NCBI GenBank assembly: GCA_015832175.1
Contig: WJXW01000004.1
Coordinates: 2,294,001 to 2,358,000, forward strand
Direction of reading: 5' to 3'
DNA length: 64,000 nucleotides
Source: Paraphaeosphaeria minitans
Taxonomy: Eukaryota; Ascomycota; Dothideomycetes; Pleosporales; Didymosphaeriaceae
Made by a program: the position numbers and the translations under genes
Part shown: positions 11,501 through 22,488 of the stretch, piece after piece
How the letters are laid out: each line of letters begins with the position of its first letter
Position numbering within the stretch: the stretch's first letter is position 1
The notes under the pieces: model-generated
Databases searched by the model: none
Told to the model about the DNA's origin: nothing
Seen by the model: only the letters and a program-made list of their open reading frames with translations

Positions 11501-13411
11501 AATGAGTCCAGCATATGCTTTTGCGATAGTACCGCCGTGCCCCAGAGGGTTGTCGGCGTTGATGTCACGCTTGAATTCGCTAGCGAGGAAGTATATCGTC
11601 AGTTCTTCGACACTACGAATGCACTGAAGAGCAGAGTTCATGTAACAGGTGTTTCCGAGGTTCGTGAGTCCTGTTGTTCCTCGCGTCTTTCCGTTCCGGG
11701 TCCGGCCTCGCGTCATTGCCCCTGACAGAGTCGGAGTGCTTCGACCGCTGTTGGGTGTGCTTTTCGGGATACCTGGCTTGTTGCCTACACTGGCCTTTTT
11801 GGCAGGCCGCGAGAGAGTTCCTGTAACATACTCGCCATTCTCATCTTGTTCCTCCAGTATGAGAATCTGATCCTCCGCAAGACCCGCTCCAGCGAGGTTT
11901 AGGTCCTTGTTAAACATCTCGTTGGCTAATTCATCCTTGCCAGTCACTTCCTCGCGCTGAGTGCCGATGTCCAGGCTAGTCAGGCTGGCTGAGTCGATGA
12001 TAAGGCAAAGAGTCGCAGGCGGAGGTGGCGACGCTTCAGGTGTAAGTATGCCGGTTGCTTGTTGAGTAGGCGCTGGGTCTGAGGCGGTAGTTGAAGGGTT
12101 CAGTAGTCTCCAAATCCGTACATTGTTCTGCGCTATACCAGCAGCCAGCTTCGCCGCTCTCATGAACACGGCGAAGCTGTCAGCCCTGCTTGCAACGAGT
12201 TTCTTGGCAGGGTGGTGTGCTGTAGGTGGCGATTTGGTAACTTTTCGAATTGTAAAAATAGGTGGATAGATTTCGTATTGCAGATTCTCGGCAAACTCAT
12301 TGGAGCTAGTGTTGTGAACGTAACGTCGAATCACCGGTGTGTCTTCCTTGACCCCGTACCACGAGACGACCAGCTCCCAGGCCTCGGCAGGTAGGATCTC
12401 GTAGTCATGCTCGTACAGGAGGCCGGGCCGAAGTGGAACGAAATCGCCGCCTTTCTGATCGGCCAAGTCTTCGGAGAGAGCGGCTGGCCAAGTCAAAACA
12501 TGCTTGATATACATGACATGCGACTTCGGAAACTTACCTGTATCTACGAGATCGGAGTTGTCTACGGCCCCGATCTCGCCTTCCAACGCCGATTTGTTGA
12601 ACTCGTGTTGCTTGTCGGCATACTGAGGCGTTCGCGCCCACACGCGTTGCAACCACTTCTGAGAGACGACATAGCCAAGCTGACGATCCCGTAGAGGTTG
12701 CCGCGACAGGGCCAGCACTTTGTTGACCTGGTCGTCCAGGCTGGGCGTGTCTGCTGCCGGTGTGTTAGACACGCTGGTCGCTGTCGAGTCCGCATTCGAG
12801 GCTAGGGTTGAGTCGGAACTGGCGGCGCTGGCGCCATTGGAGGCAACGTCAGCCATCTCTACGGATGTAGAGCGCAGACTGCGAGCTGAGGCGGCAAGCG
12901 GTGGTTTTGCGGCAAGCGGGCTCGACTGGCCGCTGCCTCTTCGGGCAGGTGCGGCGCTGTCCACGTCCATGCTACCGTCGTCCATGTCGGAGTGCAACCG
13001 CTTGGCGGGTGAAGAAGCCCGCGGGGGCGGACGCTGCTCTACGGAGCGGCTGCCATCTCCGTCGTTCTCGCCGTCGAGGGTCATGTTTGCGTAGGCCTCA
13101 CTCGGGGAGCTCACGGTGGGCGGAGCGTCGCGAGTTGACGCTGTCAAGGGTTCGTTGATGGCGTCGAGGATTTCGCTCTTCATGTGCGGAGGCAGAAAAC
13201 GAGGCGGTGATGCTGAGTTGCGCGAGGTGGTCGAGGCGGGGAGTGGGGACGAGGGAGGCGAGTCTAGGCGGGCGCCCTCATGCGATGAATGTGAAGCCGC
13301 TCCCTTTTCCTGACCGTGCGGGAGATTGCTGTGCAAGGCGCCGGTCGCAGTCTTTCGCTTCTTGGAGGCCGTGGTGAAGGCGGGAGGGCCTGGTGAGCTC
13401 CACGGGGAAGC
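8580..13411 (-). CDS. ubiquitin carboxyl-terminal hydrolase, Ubp12-type (DUSP + UCH)
   Basis: A cysteine deubiquitinase of about 1590 aa, exons 9325..13411 and 8580..9271. The 53-nt intron 9272..9324 (donor GTACGT, acceptor TACAG) joins WYEYN to DSSVSKKSNPKQV in phase, matching the end of the USP fold. Order: disordered Ser/Pro N-terminus; DUSP domain near residues 240-350 (VVSQKWLQRVWARTP); catalytic Cys box GLTNLGNTCYMNSALQC with Cys at 11645-11647; QQDSQEFLSF; zinc-ribbon pairs CPDC and CSRC; an inserted ubiquitin-like domain near residues 770-850; an acidic/basic insert; and the His box GGLGGGHYTAYAKN with His at 9377-9379. The layout matches yeast Ubp12. The frame is open upstream to 13411 (TGA at 13412-13414) without an ATG, so the first exon is probably separate and unresolved. 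The first in-frame ATG is at 13181-13183. Confidence 0.9.
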
Positions 13412-14162
13412 TCACGGACAGGCTACCGGGCAGCGTTTGCGTAGGTGACGCGTGACTGCACCAGCGGACTGCGGCCTACGACTGCGGGAGGCTCGGCAGG
13501 GCTGGGGGCGTCTGTGCGGCAGCAGCAATGTTTCACGGGGAGAAAGCGGAGGGAGTGAAGAATTATTAGCATTTGGCGTCTACCGCCTCCGAAGAAGTTG
13601 AAAATGAGCTGCACCAGGGCTCTTGGCGCCAGCGACCAAACCCACGCCCGCCACTCAAACCCAGCAACAAACCCGATTCAGGTACGCTGCAACAACCACT
13701 CAAGCGCGTCCGCGTGCGGGTCAGCCTTGCTTGAGTCGGCCGCGTCGTTGCCTGATCACCATGTGGGTGAAGACACGCCCGCGCGCTTAAACTTACCTCA
13801 AGCGGGGACCATCGAACTTCGTGCCGCCACTATTGTTACTGTCATCTGGCGCCGAGTATGAGCATCAAACATTCCCTATGTCTCACTTGCATGTGTTACG
13901 ACCTGAAAGCACATGATCTGGGCCTGAGACCGGCACTGCTGATGGGTGTGGGCATAAGCCTGGATGCTCTCACAAACGATGATGGCAATCGATGATACAG
14001 CATGTACTCATCGTGGGGAATGGGACGCGTGCGAGCACGTTCAGTAGTTACTTTCTGTTCTTTCGTTAAGGCTGAGGTACATCGGGTCCTCAACACCCAA
14101 CCTATGCTTGGGTGCTTCGTATAAAACATTTCGTATAAAACATGCACATTATCCGCCTGCCC
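13412..14162. other. upstream region of the deubiquitinase
   Basis: This should contain the missing first exon and promoter of the minus-strand deubiquitinase. A minus-strand ATG near 13570 opens a short frame, but I could not join it convincingly. The 13860-14160 part shows no supported gene. Confidence 0.35.
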
Positions 14163-16150
14163 TCATTTGGAACCTCCAGTGTTCAGCCACGGGAAAGCGG
14201 AAGCGCCACCCACTGGATTTGAAGCCCGATTCTTCGTCAGGATGGGGGTGTTTTCCTTGGGCTTCTCTCCCGAAACCGAACGCTTCAGCGGCGGCACACT
14301 GCCCTCGCCCTCGTCCGCAGTTTCCTCTCTACGCTTTCCATCGTCAAAGAAGCGAGACTGTCCGGCGACAGAAGGTGAAGAGCCTTGCGATACACTCGCG
14401 GATAGCGTGCGCGCACCCGGCTTCTTTAATACCTTGATACCAGTGTCGCGTCGTTGGTAGGTTGGTGCCGGGGTCTTACCCAAGTTTGCCCAATCTGTAG
14501 ACCCGGATTTCTCCGGGTCACGTCGCCAATTGCTCCAAAGAGCCGGAGAAGAGCCTGTGCGTGTCGCCGCACCGCCTGGACTTGTCTCCTGGACATCTTT
14601 CGATTCGGTTCGCGAGCTTATGGACAGACCTAGGCGCGGACGTTGTTCGAGGCTTCGTCGGCCTACAGAACCGTCTTCAGAACCACTGGTCGTTGCTGAT
14701 CCTGTGGCTTTCACAGCGGCGGCAGCAGACCTACTTGGAAGATTCGTGTGCGGAGCGTCACTCGGTTCCTTTTGCTTCGAAGAGTTCTCCGGTAGCTGTG
14801 ATGGTTCTTCGACTCCGAGCTCGGTCTGAGCACGGTCCGGCGAACCACTCGTGATGTACAGAGATTTGAACGTTTGCTCATCTTCCGGACGAACCAGAGG
14901 TATTCTGAGTTTACTCCTATCGTCGTCGTATAGAGTGAGCTGATTAGAAGAAAGCAGAATGTCTGCATTATGAGCCCGCAACATGTCACTTCCAAGGAAG
15001 ATCTGGATGGCTTTGCTGTCGGTTTCATCATTATGATTCTCGACGACAGTAAACTCGACCGTCAGTGAGGGCAGTTGAGGCGCAGGACTGCTAGCATGCG
15101 ATGACGCGGAAACTGGTACAGCTTCCGGGAGATACATGGGTAACTTGATTGTGCGACGGCCGTCGTCGGTCCTCGTGACGTGATCTTGAAAGCCTAGTCT
15201 GTTGACAAGCCGGAAATCTAGAAACGATGCATGAGAACCACTACAGACTGCAGCGTATAGCATGGTGTCATGCTTGAACGTGGTAGTGAGCCAGCAACGG
15301 ATGATAGCAGGAACTGAACCGAGGATGAAAAGACCAGGAGCTAAACCAGGAGCTTCCGGCGCGCTCAGCCCGTAACCCGTCAAGCTGTTAGCCCGTCCCG
15401 ATGTTGCCGAATGGACTGATTGACCAGCTGAGCTCTAGAAGAACGAAAGTTGATCAGTATACGCTCGAGTGAACAAAGTTGGAGTCTGCAAAGCATCCAT
15501 ATTTCCAGCCTAGCCGCCACTGATCTTCAGGGTCACGTACCTGCCCCCCAAGCGACTTATGTGAGTAGCTGCGCTCGCTCATGGCGTGGCCGCCCATTCC
15601 ACTGCCGGTTCGGGTTATGAATTCCATTGACGGCCGAGACCAGTGGCCATGGTTCGCAGTCTCATCGAAACGCACGCTGTTCGCTCGCGAGGTGGTCCCA
15701 AGACGGCGGGGCTCTTCGTCGGCGTCAAGGTGTAGATCATTGATCAAGGCGGAGGAGTGGTCGTCAAAGTTACTGAATCTATCGGCTGTCGGCTGTTGAA
15801 GGGGAACTATAGCACATCAACGTGATGCTTCGAAAGGTCATACGGTCTCCCATCCAAGTCTGGCACATCCGCACTGTGGTCTAGGCTCTCCTAGGTGGCA
15901 CAGTGCGAAGCCCAACTGGAACGCGAGACTGTACGGGTGTCGCACCTTGCTGAGGGGTGCCTCCCAGCACCGAGGGGAAAGGCGATGTACCGCCCCAGAC
16001 GTTTTTCAGACGCGAGTCGTCCTCGTTTCGGCGCTCCAAGCGAGACACACGATCTGAAAGCTCCTGTTGGGATTGATGCATGCGGAGCATATCGTCTTGT
16101 ATCCGCCAGAGGTCGTCGCGAGGCTGGAAAGCGGCGCTCTCAGGATCCAT
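14163..16150 (-). CDS. retropepsin-like domain protein with Cys in place of catalytic Asp
   Basis: Three exons, 15946..16150, 15541..15806 and 14163..15434, encode 580 aa. Introns are 15807..15945 (donor GTGCGA, acceptor CTATAG) and 15435..15540 (donor GTACGT, acceptor TTCTAG); phases fit exactly. ATG is at 16148-16150. The N-terminus (DDLWRIQDDMLRMHQSQQEL) is a predicted coiled coil. Residues about 200-340 look like a retropepsin/Ddi1-type aspartic protease fold: PAIIRCWLTTTFKHDTMLY, then AAVCSGSHASFLDFRLVNRLG where active members have D-T/S-G, then IQIFLGSDMLRAHNADILLS, SNQLTLYDDDRSKLRIPLV. The Cys (codon 15243-15245, residue about 221) replaces the catalytic Asp, so the domain is probably not a normal aspartic protease. 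The C-terminal 240 residues are Ser/Pro/Arg-rich and disordered. Role unknown. Confidence 0.7.
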
Positions 16151-17023
16151 CACCAGGTTCTCGCATCCCTCGGTTGACGTGCAATGCACGGGAGACTCCC
16201 GCTTTCCTCCACCGCCCGGCACCAAGTCCCGCTGTCTTACACGCGACAGCCCGTCACTACAAACGGTGCAATCAGTGTAGGGTGCTGCGGTGGGTATCGA
16301 ACAGGATTGCAATAAAGGGTGGGAGTGACCCAATGCGCAGCTTGGCGATATGCGGGCCAGATACCAATCTCGCGGGCAGTGTCTCGTTAAAGTGATCGGT
16401 AGGCAATCGGCACTCGATCGATATAATGAACGGCCGCTGAAGCTGTTTGCAAGGCAGTCACCGCCCGCGTTCGTTCGACTGCTGGCTTGATTTCGTGCGG
16501 TCAGCGAGCTGTTAGTCGGTGTCACAGCAACCTCAATGGCAGTCGAAAGCGTCCTCCGTCGCGGTGGGGGCGCAAGCGTTTGAGAAGTAGGGAAGCAGAT
16601 CAAATATGGACGTCGCAAAGCGGAGGGGTTCGATGGTCGTGACGGCCGCCCGTGCACCGCAACGACAATGCAGCTTTCCCCGGCCCCGGGAAGCGCGCTA
16701 ACACGTGATTGGCTATATATCCATATACCGTGATTGGCTGTATATTGACATACCGTGATCCTGGTACATGGTTGGCATGTGCTTGACACGGTTGAGGATG
16801 TCTGGTATTTGAAGAGCTTGCTGCATTGCAAAGAGCAGGTACAACATTTGTTCTTCGAACGCAAGGGGCGACAACACACGCATCACTAGTTCCATTGGTA
16901 TATGGGCCCTGGAAACAAGTTGACGGGCGTATCTACATACCGTAATCTAGGACTTTAAGCATCACAAACATCGTATACATCACAGTCGCGATCTCCACAT
17001 GATGTTACAATTGCCTTTCCGGC
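16151..17023. other. upstream region of the retropepsin-like gene
   Basis: A minus-strand frame continues far upstream of ATG 16150, but its sequence looks like promoter or leader. A 25-bp imperfect tandem repeat lies at 16704-16760. The last 150 bases are the 3' flank of the esterase gene. Confidence 0.4.
16704..16760. repeat. 25-bp imperfect tandem repeat with ATTGG (inverted CCAAT) core
   Basis: Two 25-bp units starting CGTGATTGGCT at 16704 and 16729 differ at only a few positions, and a third partial unit (CGTGAT) starts at 16754. Each full unit carries ATTGG, the complement of CCAAT, followed by a TATAT-rich stretch. It lies between two minus-strand genes, about 550 bp upstream of the retropepsin-like gene start, so it could be a duplicated CCAAT promoter element. 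Confidence 0.6.
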
Positions 17024-18060
17024 TTAATTATGCGTAGCGTCCCACGTAGCCCAACCCTCAGCGTCGTTCCATAACGGGAGAAGCAAGGGTATGTTCTCGG
17101 GTGCTAATTCAGGGTAGCTCTCCCTGATGATCTTCAGAAGCTCCGCAAGAAGAATCTGGTACCCTGCCGGGTTAAAATGAAGCCCTGTCTTAGTCAGTCG
17201 CGACACCGTGGAGATAGGGAGAATACAGTGCTCACCATCATGCAGCAACCCCACCAACTCCTCATTCTGCGGCAACTCCAACGCTCCAAGAATCGGCTCG
17301 CCCTCCTTCCATTCTTCCTCCCTCCATCCTGTTTTCACCATGAACGCTTTCCACAAGTTCACGACCGGAACTCCCAGCTTCTCTCCTAGGCCCGCAGCAG
17401 CTTCCGAATATCTTTTCAGGTCTACGTTCTTCCTTGAAACAGCGGCCCTGCCCTGGCTCTTGTCGTTGGCCCAGACCGAGTGCTCATCGATAGGCGCTGG
17501 AGCGACGAGCACAACCTTGGGGTTGTGAGCCGCGATGGAAGGATGGGTGATGATCTTCTCGAGGTTGCTGACGTATTCTTCGAGAGGAACGTGTTGCTTG
17601 TTTTCTGCTTCAGGGCGCGAGGCATCGTTTGCGCCGAGGAAGACCACTAACAGGCGGATGTTGGCTGTAGATGGCGCTGGGACAACGTGCGGTAGAATTT
17701 GGAGCGCTTGCCGGGAGGTGTAGCCACTGTTTGGTCAGTCAGGGTTGGAATATCAGGGGTTGAAGTAGCAGATAATGTAGTAGCAGAGGCTGAATTTATA
17801 CCTGAAACCGCGATTGACGACATCTAATCGACGTATGTACTCTGTGTCGAAGCAGCGTTAGAAGATAGGCCATGATGTGAGAAGAATACGCACCATGTTG
17901 CAGACCTGCCGAGAAGCCAAATCCTCGCTGCTGGTTAAACGAGTCCTGGGTGATTGAATCGCCAAAGAGAAGTATCTTGTCCCAAGTCGTAGCCTTCCGG
18001 TTGTTAGCAAGCTGTTTTCGGAGTTAAGTCGGAGGTGCCCCTCTTTGCTGGACTTACCAT
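17024..18060 (-). CDS. IAH1: GDSL/SGNH esterase, IAH1-type (isoamyl acetate-hydrolysing)
   Basis: Five coding exons: 18058..18060 (ATG only), 17894..18011, 17802..17841, 17236..17726, 17024..17184; 270 aa, with all phases consistent. Introns are 46, 52, 75 and 51 nt. SGNH blocks are clear after splicing: ILLFGDSITQ (block I nucleophile Ser), RLDVVNRGFSGYTSRQAL (block II Gly), VVFLGANDAS (block III Asn), and HDGLHFNPAGY (block V Asp-x-x-His), the last created only by splicing the 51-nt intron. Yeast Iah1 hydrolyses isoamyl acetate and similar esters and is about 238 aa, close to this length. No signal peptide, so it is probably cytosolic. The start codon is a 3-nt coding exon followed directly by GTAAGT; the second exon then begins LANNRKATTWDK. 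Confidence 0.88.
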
Positions 18061-18806
18061 GGTGTGGTCTGCGGTACCTATCGCGTCTCTCTACTCTGCA
18101 ACTTTTCGAGCACCTGAAGTTGTAGCAAGCCAGCGTTTATGTAGGCATGAAGACACGGCTCATATCTCGCGGTGCCGGAATAATTGGGCTCCGTCTGTTA
18201 GGTACCGCTACGAGGAGAGTGCACGACAGAGTGATGGTCTAGCGCCACGCTACCGTGTCTCGGGAAGCGTAGGAACCACCACAGTAGGCACTGGTGCACT
18301 CGCCTGCGTTAGATATCGATACCGTACCTCGCACTGAGAAATAGCATCGCCTTGAATCCCTTCAGGCCGTCACCTCAGCTACCTACGGGCACAGATTCCA
18401 ACGACAACGAAATTGTCCAGCACTATCCATCTAGCCCTGCGCATGGCGTGCTTCGCGCGGTACCTACGTCTGCGTACCTAGTGGACCCTGACTCTGGCGC
18501 GCGTCAGTAGCGGCCGAGGATTGAAACAACATGGAGTCACGCGACGCCTTCTTTGCTCAGTTGCCTCTCGGTCCATTGTTTAGTGCGTCCTGTTTGCGGG
18601 ACGCCGACCTATCCAAGCTCTCGCTCCACCTGTCCACAAGGGCACTCTACAACGCCAAGGCTCCTGGTGGTGGGATGAGGCACCGGGTGGGCACCGCCTG
18701 CCGACCCCAGATGACTGCCTCCCAGCGCCGGACCGCCTCCACCCTGCACTTCACGCTGCCTTCTTGACCGGACCATTTCGACAGAGCCCCTCTATGCACA
18801 GTCGAC
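18061..18806. other. divergent promoter region (esterase / CLC channel)
   Basis: This 746-bp spacer separates the starts of the minus-strand esterase and plus-strand CLC gene and so holds both promoters. It includes a 78-codon upstream ORF at 18531-18767 (listed separately). Confidence 0.6.
18531..18767 (+). other. upstream ORF in CLC leader
   Basis: An ATG in good context (CAACATGG) opens a 78-codon frame ending in TGA 39 nt before the CLC start codon. The product is not recognisable. If the transcript starts upstream of it, this uORF could reduce translation of the channel. It could also simply be untranscribed promoter sequence. Confidence 0.35.
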
Positions 18807-21714
18807 ATGCCCAAATCATACCGCAGCTTTGACGACCACGGCGACACCGGCGACGACGCGGACCTTGAGCGCCAGGAACGCCAGGATACTATCAGCAGCG
18901 CAACGCCTACCTCGCCGACCGCAACGTTCCGCCCTCTGCGTCCGAACCAAGCCTCGGACAACGATCTCACCCACCACAATGCGACAGAACGGTCATCTTT
19001 GCTGGGAAACACACATAATGCACGTTCGTACGCAAGCGTACCGGCAACCGTGCCCGGTACACCACGTCCACCATATGGTGTACGGCAATCCAGCCAGCTC
19101 GTAACCAGCACCCGTCTGCGTCACAGTCGCCAAGGCTCTTTCAGCCATAACTTCTCCCAGCGGCTCGTCAACGCGCTGGGTGATCGGTCCGGCATTACAC
19201 GACGACACAGCACGCAGGATATGCAGGCTTCCAAGCTCTCCGTGTTCGTCGACGACCGCGTATGGTATGACCAGTTCACGTCTACCGACTGGGTATTGCT
19301 CACTTGCACCTGATCATCTTCTCTTCGAACATTTCACTGACTTCGTTCCCCACACTTGTAGGTACATGATAGCATCGCAGATGCGTATCGCGTCAAAGCC
19401 CTCCGGAGCCGCAAGGACTTCCGGGGCAGGGTCTTTGCGTGGATTGATGGCGCACAAGCTTGGATTCTCGTAGCTTTCATCGGCGTCTTGACGGCACTGG
19501 TGGCCTACTTTGTCAACATGGCCGAGAGCACCCTCTACGATTGGAAAGAAGGCTACTGTACAAAGCGATGGTACATGAGCAGGAAGATCTGCTGCCATGG
19601 GGCGAGCATGTGCGAGGACTGGCTACACTGGTCACGTGTCCTTCGTAGCGACCGTTTGGACAGTGTGAACACGCAGTTCGCCGCCTTTGTAGTCAGCGTC
19701 ATCGTGCTCGCGTTGGCCTCTTGCTTCCTGACTCTGATGACCAAAACGGTTGTTCCTTCTGCGATATCGATTGCAACGCTGGACGAAAACTTGGGTGCCG
19801 AGGTGCATCACGCAATCCACGACGAAGACGATGGGAAACCAGATGCGAATCATGAGGAACGGTACAACGAGCTCCAAATGCGGCCTCCCATGGTCTACTA
19901 CTCGGCTGCCGGAAGCGGTGTGGCTGAAGTCAAAGTAATCCTAAGCGGCTTCGTGTTGCACGGTTATCTTGGTGCACGTACTTTGGTTATTAAAACCATG
20001 GGCCTGATCCTCAGTGTGGCATCTGGCATGTCCCTTGGCAAAGAAGGTCCTTATGTGCATATATCTACGTCGATTGGAAACATTGCTTGCCGAATGTTTA
20101 ACAAATATAGCCGGAATGACGGAAAGCGCCGAGAGATCCTTAGCGCCAGTGCAGCCTGTGGTGTAGCCGTTGCTTTTGGTGCGCCCATCGGAGGCGTACT
20201 TTTCAGTCTCGAGGAAGTCAGCTACTACTTCCCATCCAAAACTCTCTTCCGTACCTTCTTTTGTTGCATTGTAAGTACGTTCTCTACATTTTCATCCGCA
20301 GCTCTAACATGGTAGGCTGCTGCTTTGTCGTTAAAGTTTCTCAATCCTTACGGTACCGGCAAGATTGTATTGTTCGAAGTGCGCTATGTCTTGGATTGGA
20401 AGTTCTTCGAATTGCTGCCATTCATCTTTACTGGAGCACTAGGTGGTGTCCTCGGCGCGCTGTTCATCAAAGCATCCCGCATTTGGGCACGCACGTTCAG
20501 ACGCATATCGGTCATCAAAAAGTACCCAATGTTGGAGGTGCTCCTTGTCGCCTTAGCCACCGGACTCCTCAGCTTCTGGAACCGCTATCTTAAATTGCCA
20601 GTCGCAGAGTTGCTATTCGAGCTCGCTAGTCCATGTGACACTTTCACTGACAGCGGCGATGGCTTGTGCCCAACCAAAGAGCATATACCTCAGACCCTCA
20701 AAGTGCTACTCGTAGCTTTCGTCATCAAAGCCGGTCTTACAGTAATTACCTTCGGCATTAAGGTACCAGCAGGTATCTACGTACCGAGTATGGTCGTCGG
20801 CGGCCTTGCAGGCCGCATGGTCGGCCACGCAGTTCAGCTCTTTGCTCTGCGCTTTGCAGATGCAGGTTTGTTCGGGCATTGCGACCCTTTAGGGCCGCCG
20901 GGATCCTGCGTCGTGCCTGGTGTCTACGCCATGGTTGCAGCTGGGGCGACGATGACAGGTGTGACGCGTCTGACAGTCACACTGGCTGTTATCCTCTTCG
21001 AGCTTACTGGCAGTCTCGAGCACGTGCTCCCCTTTTCGCTTGGCATTTTGGTCGCAAAGTGGACAGCCGACGCTATTGAACCTCTCAGTATCTATGACCT
21101 CCTAACAGACATGAACGCTTACCCCTTCCTCGATAACAAGGTGCGGCCCGTATTCACCTCGGAGCTCGGCGACATCACTGCCCGACCCCGCGCACAGCGC
21201 ATCATTGACATCTCTGAATCGGCGCTTGTCCCAGCCTCTAAACTTAGAGAAAAGCAGCAGTACCTTCAACTACTGGGGGAAATTGACGGAGGTCTCCCCA
21301 TCCTTAAGCACGATGTTCTCGTCGGCCTCATCCCAGCGCCAGACCTAGAGTTTGCCCTGGATAAACTCGAAGACGAGGACAACACCTTGTGTCTGATGTC
21401 TCCACTTGTTGACTGGGCTGCTGGGCGCGAGCACATGTCCGATAGCAGTGAGGCGATCGAGAACAGCGACTTTACGCCCCACATTGACCCTGCGCCTGTT
21501 GCGCTTGACATACATTCCCCTATGGATCTCGTCTACGAATGCTTCGTGAAGCTTGGGTTGAGATACGTATGTGTATTGCGAGACGGCAAGTACGCTGGCC
21601 TGGTAAGTCGCGCACCTCTCCCTCGCGGTTGGATCGACGCTAACCACCCCTGGATAGGTCCACAAGAAAGCGTTCGTCAAATACATAAAAGAGCTGGAAT
21701 CCAATGAGAAATAA
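18807..21714 (+). CDS. CLC chloride channel/exchanger, GEF1-like
   Basis: Four exons, 18807..19292, 19362..20270, 20316..21602 and 21658..21714, encode 912 aa; introns are 69, 45 and 55 nt and all phase 0. CLC proteins move chloride, usually with proton exchange, in endosomal, Golgi or plasma membranes. After a hydrophilic N-terminus the conserved CLC filters appear in order: GSGVAEVK (GSGxPE variant), GKEGPYVH with the gating Glu, GVLFSLEEVS with the internal proton Glu, and GIKVPAGIYVPSMVVGG. The C-terminus from about residue 740 is a CBS-domain pair (IISTI-like IIDISESALVP, then LDIHSPMDLVYECFVKLG). The last exon restores the ending VHKKAFVKYIKELE; reading through the intron would give an unrelated tail. 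Yeast has a single member, Gef1, and this gene resembles that type. Confidence 0.93.
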
Positions 21715-22488
21715 ATTTCGGTCTCACTTTAGCCCTCTTATTGTTGGTCCCGTAGACTTACTTTTCTTACGCGGAAATGGAGTTTTCTTTTTGATATGCT
21801 ATCTGCATATACCATACCATATGAAGCATGACGACGGCGTCTGGCGGCATGATTGATACGCGTACTGTACTTTTCCTACAAAGGGGTGGTGATCTGCTAT
21901 CTACACGAGGGCGAAGGGAACGCTCATACAGCGGGGAATTAGACGCACTTGTGCATAAACAAGACAGCAGCAGTTGCGCGCTATGGCTAGGTACCTACGA
22001 TTTAGAATCAGATCAGATCTGATCTATGCGACCCTAGCGCCTCAACGTCCGACCACCTCGCCGCGCACCGCACACCCTAGGGAACCTAATCTTACAACCC
22101 GCAGATACAGCCTCCGTGTATGCCTCCCTCCGCTAGTGTATAAGTAGGTAGTCGCCTGCCGCTCGTACGCTCCTCACGCCGGCGGTGAGTCTGGTGCGTG
22201 TGGGTCTGGCCGGCCAATCATCGTAAGCGCGGGCTTGTAGGTAGGTATGCCTCCACTAGCGAAGCCTCTCGCGCAGTCGAACGAGCCCAGCCTTGTGAGA
22301 TGGTGCGGACGGTTATAATGGTGCACGAGGAGTGTGGTTTTTCTTCCCCATCTTTCGTCATGGGCGTTGCATCTTTGGTTTTGCGTGTTGTCTATTGACT
22401 ATCGGTTTTTGTTAGGTACGGTATATTGTTCTAGGTTTGAAAGTTTGGGGGCGGCATAAAAGTTGGGATTTGGGATTTGGATCGCAAA
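21715..22488. other. intergenic spacer
   Basis: This is the 3' flank of the CLC gene. It contains the 16-bp perfect palindrome AGATCAGATCTGATCT at about 22009-22024 and two TAGGTA-type motifs. No gene is supported. Confidence 0.45.

Noticed and set aside
22009..22024. 16-bp perfect palindrome AGATCAGATCTGATCT
   Set aside because: It is short, occurs once, and is not in a position that suggests a terminator or operator.
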